From contig NW_004955446.1 of NCBI RefSeq assembly GCF_000276665.1, positions 12,113,646-12,177,645 of the forward strand: a stretch of DNA of 64,000 nt. The letters are read 5' to 3'. A program made the position numbers and the translations under genes. The notes beneath the pieces are model-generated. The model was not told the origin of the DNA and made no database searches. It worked only from the letters and a program-made list of their open reading frames with translations. The stretch is from Chinchilla lanigera. Lineage: Eukaryota > Chordata > Mammalia > Rodentia > Chinchillidae. Shown one piece after another: positions 19,286 to 31,157 of this stretch. Every line of letters begins with the position of its first letter. The first letter of the stretch is position 1.

Positions 19286-20259
19286 GTTCCATTTCATTTT
19301 TAAGACTTTTCATTAGAACACCTTTGCAGTACCGAGTGATCACATTTACTCTGGAGAGTTTGCATGTAAACTGTTTAATTCTCTTCATCCCCTCCCCCTC
19401 TATCCCTCCGGCATCCTCCAAATCTTGTTCCCCTTCCCATCTGCAAAAGCTCTATTTCCATTTTTTCTTCATTTTTCTTTTTTAGCCTTTTTCCCTTCTT
19501 GCCTTCCTCTCTTCCCTCCATCTCTTATTCCCCTTCCCATTTGAAAGAGATCGCCCTACTTCCTATTATCTATTTTTTATTTTGCTCTTTATTTATATTT
19601 GGGGTTTCTCATAAGAGAAACCATGTGATATTTAAACATGTGATCTGGTATTTCTCATTTCACATTATAATCTCAAGGTGCATCCATTTTCCTACAGATG
19701 ACTCGAGTTTATCTTGATGGCAGGACAGTACTCCACTGTGTGTAAATACCGCATTTTCTTTGTCCATTCATCTGTTGATGAGTATATAGGCTGTTTCCAA
19801 GATTTAGCTATTGTAAATTGTGCTGCTATAAACATGGGTGTGCATGTATCACTGCAGTATGGCTTTTAACTGTTTGGGGAAGGTAGCTAAGTCAAATGGA
19901 ATTTCTATTTTTAATTTTTTTGAGGAATCTCTATACTGATTTCCTTAATAGTTGTACTAGCTTACATGCCCACCAACAGTGTAAAGCAGTTCTTTCCCCA
20001 CCCCTGCAGCCCCACCAGCATTTGTTATTGGTTGACTTCTTGATGATAGCCATTCTTTCTGGAGTGAGATGGAATCTCAGTATTGTTTCAGTTTGCATTT
20101 CTCAAATGGCCAGTGATGCTGAATATTTTTTCATCTCTTTATTGGCCGTTTGAATATTCATTTCATTGCCCATTTTCTGATTGGGTCTTTTATTTGGAGG
20201 GTGTTACTTTTTTTGAATTCTATATATATTCTAGATGTTAGCCCTCTGTCGGGGAATTC
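19286..20259 (-). mobile_element. 5'-truncated L1 (3' end region) with TSD
   Basis: Antisense L1 3' landmarks: CAGTACTCCACTGTGTGTAA, TGTCCATTCATCTGTTGATG, GCTGCTATAAACATGGGTGT, CCCACCAACAGTGTAAAGCA, GGAGTGAGATGGAATCTCAG, CTAGATGTTAGCCCTCTGTC. The 14-bp repeat CTAAAGCTCTTTTT flanks it at 19272-19285 and 20260-20273, so it is a single truncated insertion of about 970 bp. Confidence 0.9.
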
Positions 20260-20280
20260 CTAAAGCTCTTTTTTAAAAAA

Positions 20281-20465
20281 AAAAAAAATCCCATTATGGA
20301 AATTCTCAAGCACAAACAAAAATAGAGAGGATAATATGGCAAACTCCCATGCACTCATCCTCTACATTTAATAATTATGAAGCTGTCCTACAATTGTTTC
20401 ACCCATCCTTTTTTCTTTCTTTCTTTCTTTCCTGAAGTATTTTAAAGCCAGTCTCAGACAAACCT
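20281..20465 (+). repeat. Old dispersed mammalian repeat, class unassigned
   Basis: ATTATGGAAATTCTCAAGCA, ACAAAAATAGAGAGGATAAT, CAAACTCCCATGCACTCATC, and ATTTTAAAGCCAGTCTCAGA match a repeat I recall as an old L1 3' end. Includes a short (TTTC)n. Confidence 0.5.
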
Positions 20466-20791
20466 TAGCAGCTATTACTGGATGAACTTTAGGTACCTTT
20501 ATTATGGAGATGGTCACACAAATTCTTCCTAACAGAAACTGCTGGTAGAAGTTAATTGAATGAATGAATGAATGAATAAGACAAGGAAAGAGAAGGAGGG
20601 AGAGAGGGAAAAAAGAGAAAGTTAGGTTAACTGGAAAATTCTATATTGGATGTCTGATCCCTGTGTTAACCTCTCTTGAGAGGGGGAAGTATCTCTGTGC
20701 TTGAGAGTCTCTGGAACTTTATGATTTCAGAGTCTTGTTGACTTAAGACATACAGGATTCACAGCTAGATTCTTTGAGAGATCTTCTAGGC

Positions 20792-20874
20792 TTGCTGGGG
20801 ATATAGTTCAGCGGCACAGCACCTGACTGGCAAGCGCAAGGTCCTGAGTTCAATTCCTGATACCAAAAAAAATG
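20792..20874 (+). mobile_element. ID-like SINE with 14-bp TSD
   Basis: TTGCTGGGGATATAGTTCAG, GACTGGCAAGCGCAAGGTCC, GAGTTCAATTCCTGATACC, A tail. Flanked by GAGATCTTCTAGGC at 20778-20791 and 20875-20888. Confidence 0.93.
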
Positions 20875-20888
20875 GAGATCTTCTAGGC

Positions 20889-21930
20889 GTAATCCCTGTT
20901 TTTCTTTCATTTGGTTGGATTCTGTAGTTGTTGTTTTTGCTATTTAGAGACAGTTTTCATTGCCTTTTTTCGTTGATGAATTGAATGCTTCAGTGCATGC
21001 AAAAAATTTGAGGTATTTTGCTCATTTAACAAAGGATATATGAAAATGAGTGTATTATTCTCTAAAAACAGTGTGGATCTCCACTTTTTTTCTTTTAAAG
21101 ACTTGGTGCAGAGCTTCTAAAATCCTGTTAGATGTCTCTACCATTATTTCTTTGAACTTTGTAATTAAATTTCTGTTACATTTTGTTCTGATGTGGTTAA
21201 CTTTAATTGCTTTAAATTTAACTTAACACACAACTGAGGACATTATAAAATTTAAAATGGGTTGTTTAGAAAGGTTTTCCTTAGAAAAGCTGTGGATTAA
21301 TAAGTAGTATACCAATACTAAACTAGACAGGACAAAGAAAATGTAAAAAAGTTTGAGACCGGTTGATGATCATCCAAAATCAATTACATCAACACACTCA
21401 AAAAGTACATTGGGTTACAGAATAAATTTGCCCACAGAAAGGAACTATATTAAAGAGAAATACTTCATTTACATTAAGCATATTTTGAAAGTACTGTGCA
21501 GTTACTAACTGTAATAGCAGAGGAGTTTTCACTTGCTACTTGGTGTTCATTAGGAGAAATTTTTGTTTTGATTTATCCATGTTTCTAAATAAATGAATAA
21601 ATTGCAGTGCTCATTGCTTTGGAGGAGACAAAGATGTATAAGACATCATTCATTACTAAAGTAACTTTCAATCTGGTAGAGAAAGTATGCACACAATTAA
21701 CAGTATGACGCTTTATGCTAAGGACTATTAGAGAAACAGATCCCTGTCAGTTGGAGTCCTGAAAGAGAACTGGTAAAGGATGCTGAATTGTAAAGCAGCA
21801 AGGACCCATTTTCAGGCAATGCCTAGTAGCTGTCCAAAATTTAAATCTTTGGTATATTTGCCAGTAGGTGGAATTATGCATGTTAGGCATGTTTTGGTGG
21901 TAAGAGAGAGTGCTGAGCTACCTCCCTGCC
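20889..21930. other. Intergenic sequence without recognised repeat
   Basis: AT-rich, SINE-free kilobase; no gene seen. The span 21540-21730 could hide a diverged old repeat. Confidence 0.5.
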
Positions 21931-22092
21931 CTTTTTTTTTTCTTTTTCTTTTTTTTAGACAAGGTCTCAGTGTATACTCTAGGGTGGCCATGAATTCACT
22001 ATGTACCCAAGAATGGCCTTGAACTCATGGTGAGCCTTCTACCTCAGCCTCCCAAGTGCTGGGATTATAGGCCTGCGCCACCACGTTCAGTT
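21931..22092 (-). mobile_element. B1-like SINE
   Basis: TTTTAGACAAGGTCTCAGTG … CCTCAGCCTCCCAAGTGCTG … CCTGCGCCACCACG. Confidence 0.88.
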
Positions 22093-22097
22093 CCTTC

Positions 22098-22190
22098 TTT
22101 TTTTTTTTTTTTTTTTTTTTGAGATAGAATTTTGATAAATTATAAGCCTCCTAAGTAACTAGTATTCCAGTCATGTGCTATTATACCTGC
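22098..22190 (-). mobile_element. B1-related SINE fragment
   Basis: About 20 Ts, TTGAGATAGAATTTTGATAA, then GCCTCCTAAGTAACTAGTAT. Shortened B1-like piece abutting the previous element. Confidence 0.55.
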
Positions 22191-22279
22191 CAAGGGCTTT
22201 TATTTGGATAAATATCTTCTAAGACAAGTATTAAGAGATGTGCTTATAACTACTGCTGCTGCTTCTACTTCTTCCTCCT

Positions 22280-22443
22280 TTTTTTTTAGTACTGGGGATT
22301 GAACCCAGGGGGGCACTCTATCACTCTATCCAGCCCTTTTAATTCTTCTTGAGACAGATTCTTCCTAAGCCACCAGCTTGGTCTCAAACTTGCCATAATC
22401 CTCCTTAGTAGCTGGGTTACATACATGCACCACCACACCCAGT
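22280..22443 (-). mobile_element. B1-dID-type composite SINE
   Basis: ID half TAGTACTGGGGATTGAACCC with TATCCAGCCC, then B1 half CTTGAGACAGATTCTTCCTA … ATACATGCACCACCACACCC. Confidence 0.82.
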
Positions 22444-22590
22444 TAACTTGTTTTATGCTATTATTCTCTTTGCATTTCTAGCACAGTGTATAACTCACTT
22501 CTGTGAGTAATAGACCAAAAAAAACCCCAACAGTTAATAGAGAAAATAATATGTTTGAGTCGTACAAATAGATTCTTAAAATTTTCTTTT

Positions 22591-22680
22591 TAGCTGGGGA
22601 TATATGTGACTTAGTGGTAGGGTACTTGCATAGGGTATGTCAAGTCTTAGATTAGATCCCCAGCACTAAAAAACAAAGCA
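22591..22680 (+). mobile_element. ID-like SINE, diverged
   Basis: TAGCTGGGGATATATGTGAC, TAGTGGTAGGGTACTTGCAT, GATTAGATCCCCAGCACTAA. Confidence 0.8.
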
Positions 22681-22835
22681 AACAAAAAATTATCTCTAGA
22701 AACTTGATTTATATCAGGTATCGGTATTGAAAGTGTCAAATGTTTGAATTCATTGATAATAGAACTATTAATGCCAGGTATTTTCTTTATAAAGCACTAA
22801 CTTACTGCTTTTTAGAATCAGGAGGCAGGTAGTAT

Positions 22836-22840
<5 letters not shown>

Positions 22841-22876
<36 letters not shown>
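22841..22876. repeat. (GT)n microsatellite
   Basis: About 18 uninterrupted GT units. Confidence 0.95.
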
Positions 22877-22879
<3 letters not shown>

Positions 22880-24225
22880 GTTAACTCAGTTTCATCCCAG
22901 TTCAGATGCCTAAAACCAATTCCAAATCTAGTTGACGCATAAACAGTAGAATGTTACATTAGTTTGTGATCCAAAATGAAATTAATCCCCCACATGCAGA
23001 CAAAATAGCCTAGCTAGCCCCAGTTTTACGGTCAGCTGCCGACTCCACTGAAGATTATATAAACACATTGCAAAACAGCACTGACGGGAATCTCATGATC
23101 TAAACAATATTCTCTGAAAAGTGATTTGTCTTTTATAGAAAAGAAATTAAAGCAGAATAATTTTGAAGAAAAACATCTCTAGGATTTTGTTTGATTCAGT
23201 TTTTCTGGGAAATGCAATTGCCTCTCCATACTGGCCCCAGGGCAGGAAAATTAGGTCCTATCTTTCACAGTGTCACACTTCTCAGGTGAATGCACCTGTG
23301 TCTCACACCAGGCCGAAAGGAGACCTCTCCAGTGTTCTGATCTTTTAGGAAGACATACATTACATTATGTTAACTGAGACCTAAAATGCCAGTCCCTCAA
23401 GACAGTAAACTGTCGTGACCTCTCCCTCTAAGAACATTGAAAATGAATGTGACATTTCAGATAAGAGTAGCCTGGTTTCTGGCTGAAAGTTTAGTGTCAA
23501 AATTGTCCAGAGCCATTTCTAAGCCAATAAAGATCTCTAATTTTCTGGCTTCCGTTAGTAAAATTGCTTTCTTTTTCGTATCATCTTGATTTCCCACCTG
23601 TTTTGAAAAGCTAAATAAAGTAAGGCTGTATCTTTTTAAAACATTGAAAATGTCTCTATTCTCTCTGCTTACCTCAAACCATACAGTGCAGGCGTGAAAT
23701 AGGGACAAAGAGGAGCTCCATCTCCAGCCTTTCCTTCTCTGGGTCTATCTCAAATGATCCATTTACATTTAGTTATAGCAGTTACGCAGTACATACTTGC
23801 TTAATCAATTAACTAGATTCTACTGTAGTAGAAAACAGTAAGTTAATTGCCATTACATTTTATTCCTTGCCCTGCAGTTGGGTCAGTCAGATTCACAATT
23901 AGTCTCTCCGTTGATACGTAAGTACTTCCTGGGGGCCAGATGTAATGCTGGGCAACGGTGACCAAGCCAGAGGTGACTGTCAGCTTAGCATCCTTTTCCC
24001 AACCTCCAGCAGCTGGATCCTTGTCCTCTGGTGCTGCTGAAGTGCCGGGCTTTTGCCCATTCCTGCTGCCTGCCTCGTGAGTGCTGTGATGAAGCCACAT
24101 TATACACGTGTTGTGAGGAGTGTATAGTGATGTGATAAATGGCACTTTGTAAAGCGAGCCATGTTTATCAATGTAAAATTTTTTCAAATCCGAGCATAAT
24201 TATAGTCACATAAAATTATGTGGGC
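22880..24225. other. Intergenic sequence without recognised repeat
   Basis: A 1.3-kb SINE-free block. Open frames of 61-114 codons here show no recognisable protein. No gene claimed. Confidence 0.5.
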
Positions 24226-24240
24226 AAAAACTGGAAGAAG

Positions 24241-24395
24241 AAGGCCGGGCATGGTGACGCACACCTATAATCCCAGCACTCAGGAGCCTGAGGCAGGAGG
24301 ATCATTGCAAGTTTGAGGCGAGCCTGGGCTACAAGTGAGTTCAGGACAACCTGGACTGCATAGTGATACCCTGTCTCAAAAAGAAAAAGAAAAAA
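24241..24395 (+). mobile_element. B1-like SINE with 15-bp TSD
   Basis: GGCCGGGCATGGTGACGCAC … TAATCCCAGCACTCAGGAGC … CCTGTCTCAAAAAG. Flanked by AAAAACTGGAAGAAG at 24226-24240 and 24396-24410. Confidence 0.93.
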
Positions 24396-24410
24396 AAAAA
24401 CTGGAAGAAG

Positions 24411-24608
24411 CTTGGTATAGCAGCACGCTTCTGTAATCCCAGCTACTTTGAGGCTGAAGCAAGAGGATCACAGTTGGAGATTGTCAATTTAGCAAGACCC
24501 TGTCTCAAAATAAAAAAGGAGGCCAGGGTATATAGTTCAGTGGTAGAGCTCTTGCCTAATGTGTGAGGTCCTAGGTTCGATTCCCAGCAACACGCGCCCC
24601 CCAAAAAA
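24411..24608 (+). mobile_element. B1-dID-type composite SINE
   Basis: B1 half (TGTAATCCCAGCTACTTTGA … AGCAAGACCCTGTCTCAAAA) followed by ID half (GGGTATATAGTTCAGTGGTA … GGTTCGATTCCCAGCAAC). Confidence 0.9.
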
Positions 24609-24710
24609 AACTACTGGAAGGGGCTGCAGAAAAACAGACATGGATAACCTATGGAAGTATGAATTGTAGGTGAATCATTTGCGTTGTTACTTTATTAGTT
24701 TCATTTTATA

Positions 24711-24783
24711 CTGAATATTTTATACTGAACTATGAGGTAAAAATTTTTTACTGAATATTTTATACTGAACTATGAGGTAAAAA
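24711..24783. repeat. Tandem duplication, 40-bp period
   Basis: CTGAATATTTTATACTGAAC plus TATGAGGTAAAAA occurs at 24711-24743 and again at 24751-24783, identical over 33 bases. Confidence 0.95.
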
Positions 24784-24795
24784 ACTTTCCTACAG

Positions 24796-24912
24796 GGCCA
24801 GGGATATAGCTCAGCAGCACAGTGCCTGCCTGGCAAGTGTGAGGTTATGAGTTTGATTCTCAGTACCAAAAAATACATACATACATGCATACATACATAC
24901 ACACATACATAA
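24796..24912 (+). mobile_element. ID-like SINE with (CATA)n tail
   Basis: GGGCCAGGGATATAGCTCAG, CCTGCCTGGCAAGTGTGAGG, GAGTTTGATTCTCAGTACC, then A-rich tail grown into repeated CATA. Confidence 0.9.
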
Positions 24913-25221
24913 AGTTTTTTTGAAAAAAACCTACCTACAAAAAACCTTTAGAAGGGATTATAGGGGAGACCCAGGTTTTATGTACTGTAAGGCTTATATA
25001 GTCTGGAATTCCCTCTTTAAGGAAAAGCATACAATATTGGGAGCCCCAAATTAGGAAGAAGCTCATATAGGTGGGGAGATCTGCTTTAGCTTTTTTAAGC
25101 TTTCAGATAAACCACTGAGGGGAGAAGAGAACATTCAAAGACTGAAGGAGTAATGAGGAAAACTTCCAGGCACCCTGTCTCATACATCAAGCTTTGAGTT
25201 TCTCTGCCATCTTTAAGAACT

Positions 25222-25396
25222 GCGGCCACTGGGGATTGCACGCAGGGCCTTCACACTGAGCTGCATCCCCAGCCCTTTTTATTTTGAAGCAGGGTCTCCC
25301 TAAATTACCCGGGTGCAGCTTGAACTTGAAATCTTGAAATCTTCCTGCCTCTCTCAGAGTCCCAGTATTATAGGCATGGGTGACCATGCCCTGCTA
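25222..25396 (-). mobile_element. B1-dID-type composite SINE
   Basis: CACTGGGGATTGCACGCAGG, GAGCTGCATCCCCAGCCC, then TTTTGAAGCAGGGTCTCCCT … CAGTATTATAGGCATG. Contains a short internal repeat of TTGAAATC. Confidence 0.85.
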
Positions 25397-25399
25397 AGA

Positions 25400-26090
25400 A
25401 TTGCAGCTTTTATCAAATTGAGCTTTTATTTGCAGAAGAGTCACACTGGAGTTTAACAAAATAGCTTGGGCTACCCAGTCAGTAGTGGAATCAAAAATGC
25501 ACATTTTTCTTTTTGAGACTGCGGAGTTTTACCTAATAACAGTCTTGCAGGCAGTTTTAAAGAATCTTTACAGAGATAATAGTCAAAGAATACTGTTTAC
25601 TTTTCAAATAGTTGTGGGTCTTAGTACCTTGTAAGGGCTCTTGGTGCAGAATGCAGGCTACTGAAAGCAACAAACTTTAAGCAACATTTATTTATATTTC
25701 ACTTTGTTTCTACTCCCTTAAAGTCAAGTTTAGTGGGTTTACTTGAAAATTTCTTAGAAAATAAATTAGAAATTTATGACATTTCTTGAAGAGAAAAAGC
25801 TAAAACAACTCAAATAAATAAATATTCCTCAATGCCATACTATAGTCCTCTACTGCTGATAGGTAAAGCCAAATCCAATGCAGAAAACTTGTATTGATTG
25901 TCCTAGATTTAGAAAGGCAAAGGTAGAGTCATCTTTCCCAGTGCTGGCAGAATTATCTTTAATGGGAAACTATGCCACTCTGTAAAATCCTTCAGAGCCC
26001 TAACTGAAAAATGGGCCAGGGCTTTGTAACAGAGAAAACTGCAAATATGAAGGAAAAAGAAGTTCAGGAAAAGCAACTGATAACACACTA
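25400..26090. other. Intergenic sequence without recognised repeat
   Basis: AT-rich, no SINE, no gene seen. Confidence 0.5.
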
Positions 26091-26395
26091 CAACACAGAC
26101 AAACCTGAGAAACATGCTAAGTGATAGAAACCACATGCAAAAGACTAGATATTCTATGTCTTTGTTTATATGAAGTAACTGGAAAGGGCAAACCGTGGAA
26201 ACAACAAAACAGTGGTTTTCCAGGACCAGGAGCGAGAACATAGATTACCTGTAAATGGGCATGAGGAACCTTTCTAGGGTGAGGAAATGTTCTAAAAGTG
26301 GGTTGTGCTGTTTGTTGTGCACTTACATTGTTGGAATTTTGTAGTGTGTAAATTATCCCCAAAGCTGTTTTGCTTTTTTTAATCCAGCCTCCTTA
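26090..26395 (+). mobile_element. L1 3' UTR fragment
   Basis: TGAGAAACATGCTAAGTGAT, CCACATGCAAAAGACTAGAT, CAGTGGTTTTCCAGGACCAG, GGAAATGTTCTAAAAGTGGG follow the order of an old L1 3' UTR. Confidence 0.75.
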
Positions 26396-26469
26396 GGGGA
26401 AAAGGAAAAGTAATATCATTTGCTTTCTACTTAATAAATACTACTACTGCTGCTACTACTACTACTAAT

Positions 26470-27000
26470 ATCCCAGAAAAAGTGTGGAAAATAAACACAG
26501 ACCCAAATAGTCGGTGTAAAGTCGGTGCAGGCTTTCTGAAGGTAATTTGGAGGTATCGCCTCCAACACCTCAAAATGCTCATACATTTCACTCCAGTGGT
26601 AAATCTAATGAAATAATTGCACAAATACATTCACGCACAGAGATGTTTATCTCTCTACTGTTTGTAATAAAAGAATTAGAAACAACTTATGTGTTCAGTA
26701 ATAGAAAATAAATTACAAAGTATCCATCTCAGAATACCATATAGTTATTTAAAATGATGTCAATGTACATAGGTAATAAATGTCAAAAAGATGTTTCTAA
26801 GTGAGATTACAGTTAAATATGTACAGAATTTAAAACATTTGTTTACATATTTGTATGGAGATGGGCTAGAAATTTAACAAATACAATCATCAGTTACCTC
26901 TGGGCACGTCTGTTTTGTCTTTTGTTTATATATCTAAAGTTCTAAAGTAAAATGTTCCATGTTTTATGGGGGATCAATAAAAGTTTCTCTTAAAAACTAT
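26470..27000 (+). mobile_element. Old L1 (L1M) 3' end fragment
   Basis: TCATACATTTCACTCCAGTG, AAATCTAATGAAATAATTGC, CTGTTTGTAATAAAAGAATT, TACCATATAGTTATTTAAAA, TACCTCTGGGCACGTCTGTT match an old L1 3' region on the plus strand. A (CTA)n run precedes it at about 26442-26467. Confidence 0.65.
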
Positions 27001-27319
27001 CTTTTATTGACTTCGCTTTAATTATATGGACCCATTTGATATTAGTAACAAAAATTATTTATGGTCACACAATAATAATTATACTTTCGGTGTTTAGTGA
27101 TTATTAAAAATGATAAGCTACTATAACTTAAACACCATCTACACACAACTTTGACTATATTGCAGTTTCTGCAGACGTTTACACACAATTTTCCCCCTTG
27201 TTTACTCAGTCTGCCGTGTAAAACTCCTTTGAAACAACTGTGGTCTGCAGGTTTGGAAGGACCAACCTAGAAAATAAAGTCTGAATTTTTTAGGTTGATA
27301 TTTAAGGCCCATTTTTATT

Positions 27320-27655
27320 ACAGGCTTCCTACTGTCCAACTTCATGCTGGCCCTACTCCTTTATTTTGTTTGGCTTTTATGTATGGTATGCTGTCGGCCT
27401 GGTGTGCTTTTCCCTCTATCTTCCAAGATGTTACTTGAAAGTCTCCCTTCCTGACTGCCTCTTAATGTACTAGGCACACTTTTCCATGCTGCCCAGAACC
27501 TCACATATTTATGTATTGTAGCATTTATCACACTGTAATTACGGGCTGTGTGTATTTTCCCAATTAGATTAGGAACTTCTTTTTTGTCTGCACAGAATTT
27601 AATGCATCACAACAGAAGATGTGCCTGCGACGAATTTTAGATGAATGAACGTGCA
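27320..27655 (+). mobile_element. L2 LINE 3' fragment
   Basis: TTACTTGAAAGTCTCCCTTC, GTAGCATTTATCACACTGTA, AATTAGATTAGGAACTTCTT and GATGAATGAAC follow the L2 3' order. Confidence 0.55.
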
Positions 27656-28039
27656 GAGAAAGACCCAGTCCTTGCCCTTCAGGCTCTCACAGGCTAACAC
27701 ATGATTAGTCCTCTGATAAAAGATATGAATGAACTCTCAGAACAGGCAGTGATGAGTTTAGAGTAGGTGATTAGGAATTGTTTCCCAGGATGATGTCCAT
27801 TGGAATTAGACTTACGTGACAAGTTGAGGAAAAGAAGTCTTGAGTTCATCCTGTAGAAGCTGGGGGTGACTCACCATTGTACCCCGAACCTCAGCTCTCC
27901 AGGTGTCATTGCTGTCCCGACTTCTCTTTCCTCTCATTGTCAGAAGCCACTGACGATAAATGTCCTTGTTAAGATGCGAAGTGGGCACTCTAATCTCCTC
28001 GCAAAGCTTGCTGACTTGGCCCTGCGTGTGTTTGGATGG
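27656..28039. other. Intergenic sequence without recognised repeat
   Basis: GC-moderate stretch with no SINE; no gene seen. Confidence 0.45.
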
Positions 28040-28265
28040 TAAGGAAAAGTGCTGGGTGAGGTGTGGAAGAACTGGTCTCCAGTCCTGGCTTTGTCATAGA
28101 CAAGCTGAATAGACTGGGTATGAAACCATTTGTTTATCCTGTATCTTTTGCAAATTACAAGTGATCATAAGAGTAACAACTCCTCTCTTACCTAACTCAT
28201 AATTGTTTGAAAGAATTTAGAACACTGTATGTTGAAGCACCTTATTAAACTTATACTGTACCAAA
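28040..28265 (+). repeat. MIR SINE
   Basis: TCTCCAGTCCTGGCTTTGTC, AAATTACAAGTGATCATAAG, CTCATAATTGTTTGAAAGAA and GAACACTGTATG match MIR landmarks in order. Confidence 0.5.
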
Positions 28266-28596
28266 ACTGTTTTATCACTTTTCTGAAAAAACAGCATAAA
28301 AAGGGCCAGACCACTTCTCCCAAGGTACTTTTAACAGTTTGAGAAGCATGACAGTTGAGTTGAGGAAAGTAATCTTGTCTCTTGTACAGTCAGAGCAGTT
28401 TTCAAGTGAATGTAGGTAGTAAACCATCTGAAATCAGAGGACCGTGAAATATTGGGGCATTTCATTACATCACACAGATAGAAGTATTTAGTTGTTTTAT
28501 TAGAAACACTGTGATTCTATCACATACCTGCAAATAGAAGTTATAGAGATATCCTGCTCACCACTGTTCTGGCCCAAAATAGAACTACTTGAGCTT
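28266..28596. other. Intergenic sequence without recognised repeat
   Basis: Nothing recognised. Confidence 0.45.
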
Positions 28597-29010
28597 TTTA
28601 CCTATCATAGTAGCCAGGGTTCTCCAGAGGAGCAGAACCAATAGGAGAAGGACACAGAGAAAGTAGAGCTGTGAAGGAACACTTATTTTGAGGAATTGAC
28701 TCATGATTGTAGCATGTGGCAAGTCCAAATTCTGCAGAGTAAGCTGGTAGACTGCAGACCAAGGGAAGGGCAGACATTGCAGTCAACTGCAAAGGCAGTC
28801 TACAGGCAGGATTCTCTTTGTGGAAGACCTCAGTTTTTTCTTAAGGGTTTAAACTGATTAGGTGAGGCCCACCTGCTTATGGAGGGTAATCTGCTGTATT
28901 CAAAATCTCATAAGAAAAAAAAAAACCCATAGCAACGTCCAGTTGTATTTGGTCAAATATCTAAGTACCAAGGCCTTCAAAGTTGAAATTAACCATCATA
29001 CTCTCCAACT
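28597..29010 (+). repeat. Dispersed mammalian repeat, class unassigned
   Basis: CAGGGTTCTCCAGAGGAGCA, AACCAATAGGAGAAGGACAC, GGAATTGACTCATGATTGTA, GGAGGGTAATCTGCTGTATT, GTCAAATATCTAAGTACCAA and AATTAACCATCAT match a common interspersed repeat seen in other mammals. I do not recall its Repbase name. Confidence 0.7.
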
Positions 29011-29599
29011 TATGATAGCAGCAGTTGGAAATGATTTCCCCTCCTGTCAGTTATCCAGGAGTTTCCTAAGGCGTGCAAATGTCCAAGCTCAATGCCAGGC
29101 ACGTGTTTCCAGGCTGACGGCGTATCAGGTAATGTCAGCATCTCAGAATCACTTAACAGGTCATTTGTATGCGCCAACCAGCCTGGGACCCCAATGCAAT
29201 GATTGATTGGATCTGTCACCAGGCCATTGCTCAGGCACAGTAAAAATCTGTGCACTCCCACAGCAGTTCTCGGGGTGTCCATTGGACCCACCGCCTCCCA
29301 GGTGTTAGACAGACCGGAAGGGCAGGGCAGGTTCAGATAACAACCCCCTTGGAGACCGCTGAGCCTCTCCTCTTTCGGTCTGCTGCAGGGGCCTACCCCT
29401 TCCCATTTCAGATTTCCCCGAACACAGTGGAGCAGATGGCACCCACTTTCTTATAAAAGAGAAAAAATAGAAGAAAAATTAGAAAATGCAGAAAGGCATT
29501 AAAAGAAAGAAAACCCATCATTCTATTACACTAATATAGTATTCAGAAGAAAAAAATACATTGAAACACAATTCCTTTTACGTAAGTTATTTCCCAAAT
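29011..29599. other. Intergenic sequence without recognised repeat
   Basis: No gene seen; the GC content rises at 29080-29420. Confidence 0.45.
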
Positions 29600-29900
29600 G
29601 TTTGATTTTTTTAATGAGTAGATAAATATATACTGCTTTATAATTTATTTAATAAGTCCCCTGAACATTCTTTCCAGCTTTGCTATTTTGATTATGATTT
29701 TTGTTACTATAAAATTTTGCACGCATGTTTTACTATATCCATTTACATGAAATAAATTCTAAGAAGCAGAGTTGATAGGCTAAAGGATGTAAATACTGCT
29801 AAAGCTTTTGATAAATATGATCAAATTGTCTTCTTGAAAATAATACTAATTTGTAGTGGCACCATTGGTACAGGAATGCCTGTGCCCTTGAATTCTGTGT
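29600..29900 (-). mobile_element. Old L1 (L1M) 3' fragment
   Basis: CCCTGAACATTCTTTCCAGC, CATTTACATGAAATAAATTC, AGAAGCAGAGTTGATAGGCT and CTTTTGATAAATATGATCAA are typical of antisense old L1 3' ends. Confidence 0.55.
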
Positions 29901-30589
29901 TTAAACCATATTTGCTTATTAATAGGCTTAAAATGGTATCTTTATGTTTCAATTGCCGCTTCTTTGACTATAAAACTAATCATTTTAAGATATCCTTCGA
30001 TTATTGTACAAAAGCTAAATCTAAATCACATCAGACAGCCCCGCATCCTGATTTGAAATCTTGGTGAAGGTATATCTTACTGTTTTTCTAAGTCTTTTTA
30101 AAATAGTTATCTTGGATCCTTTGTTTCTCGTGACTTTTTGCCTAATAGCTGGAGCATGAATAATACTCGATGGTTAATCAGATTTAGCCTTGTACAGAAA
30201 TTGGTTTAGTTTATCAAGTTAACTCAGGGGAATTGTCTGAGAACAAAGCTAAGAGTTGGAGAAATGCCAGTGGCTCTCAACCCTGCCTTACTTCCCTCAG
30301 GCCCGGTCTTGCCTGAGAGCAGTTACACCACCTTCTCACCAGAGTCCCTAGCAGTATGGAAATTGCCCACTGTTATTCTCCGCTCTAAATACTGTGGTTA
30401 TTATTTGATCATTAGCACCTATGTTGTGTCAGACAGACAGACACTCAGGAAACATTTATTGATGGAATACATAGAGTTTCTGATAAGTTTGTTTAAAAAA
30501 ACTGCAGACAAAATAGAAGAAATGGATAGATGTTTTTCTCAACTCCAGGGGTAACAGCTGTTTTAAATTTCAGAGCCCTCACTGAAGCC
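29901..30589. other. Intergenic sequence without recognised repeat
   Basis: No SINE; no gene seen. The 96-codon open frame near 30264 has no recognisable homology. Confidence 0.45.
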
Positions 30590-30835
30590 ACATGGAAAAA
30601 CCAGATTGGATTCTATAAAAACATTAGACTCTATAGATCCAAAAATCACAAACTAAATTAAAAGGGAAGTATCAAACTGGGAAAATATTTGCTATATGCA
30701 TATAATATATTAATATGGAAATAAATAAGCCAAAGTCTGAGATACTCCAGTGCAAAAGTGGCAGAGGAACATAAAACAGGCAGTTCGCAGATGAAAACTA
30801 CACATGACTAGCGGCTACACAGTAACACAGAGAAA
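30590..30835 (+). mobile_element. L1 coding/3' region fragment
   Basis: GAAGTATCAAACTGGGAAAA, AATATTTGCTATATGC and AACAGGCAGTTCGCAGATGA follow an L1 ORF2 C-terminal order on the plus strand. Frames are lost. Confidence 0.55.
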
Positions 30836-31157
30836 TGGTTTTCCAACAACTGCTTTATCAAAAAGAAAAAATCCATAGCACGCACTGCTCACGAGGGCAC
30901 AGGGAGCTGGCCGCACACTCCTCACTTGGCTTTAGATCTTCAAAACCAAGTTTCAGAGCTAGGCAAGGACTCCGTTTTCTCTGCGTTTTAGACCGCACTT
31001 CAGAAGTACACAGAACAAGCCCCCTCGTTGCCGCTAACAGTGGGACAGAGCTGAGTGTAAAGAACTGCAAACTCCATTAGGTTCATATTAAAGTAGCATT
31101 TGATTACGAGTAGATAGAGATCAAATAAAATTTATTAGTTGAGTTTTATTTTTGTTT

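Noticed and set aside
23843..24187. 114-codon minus-strand frame
   Set aside because: No recognisable family, no splice or promoter context; likely chance.
24880..24912. CRISPR-like regular repeat (CATA units)
   Set aside because: It is a simple repeat in a SINE tail; no spacer-repeat structure exists anywhere in this vertebrate sequence.
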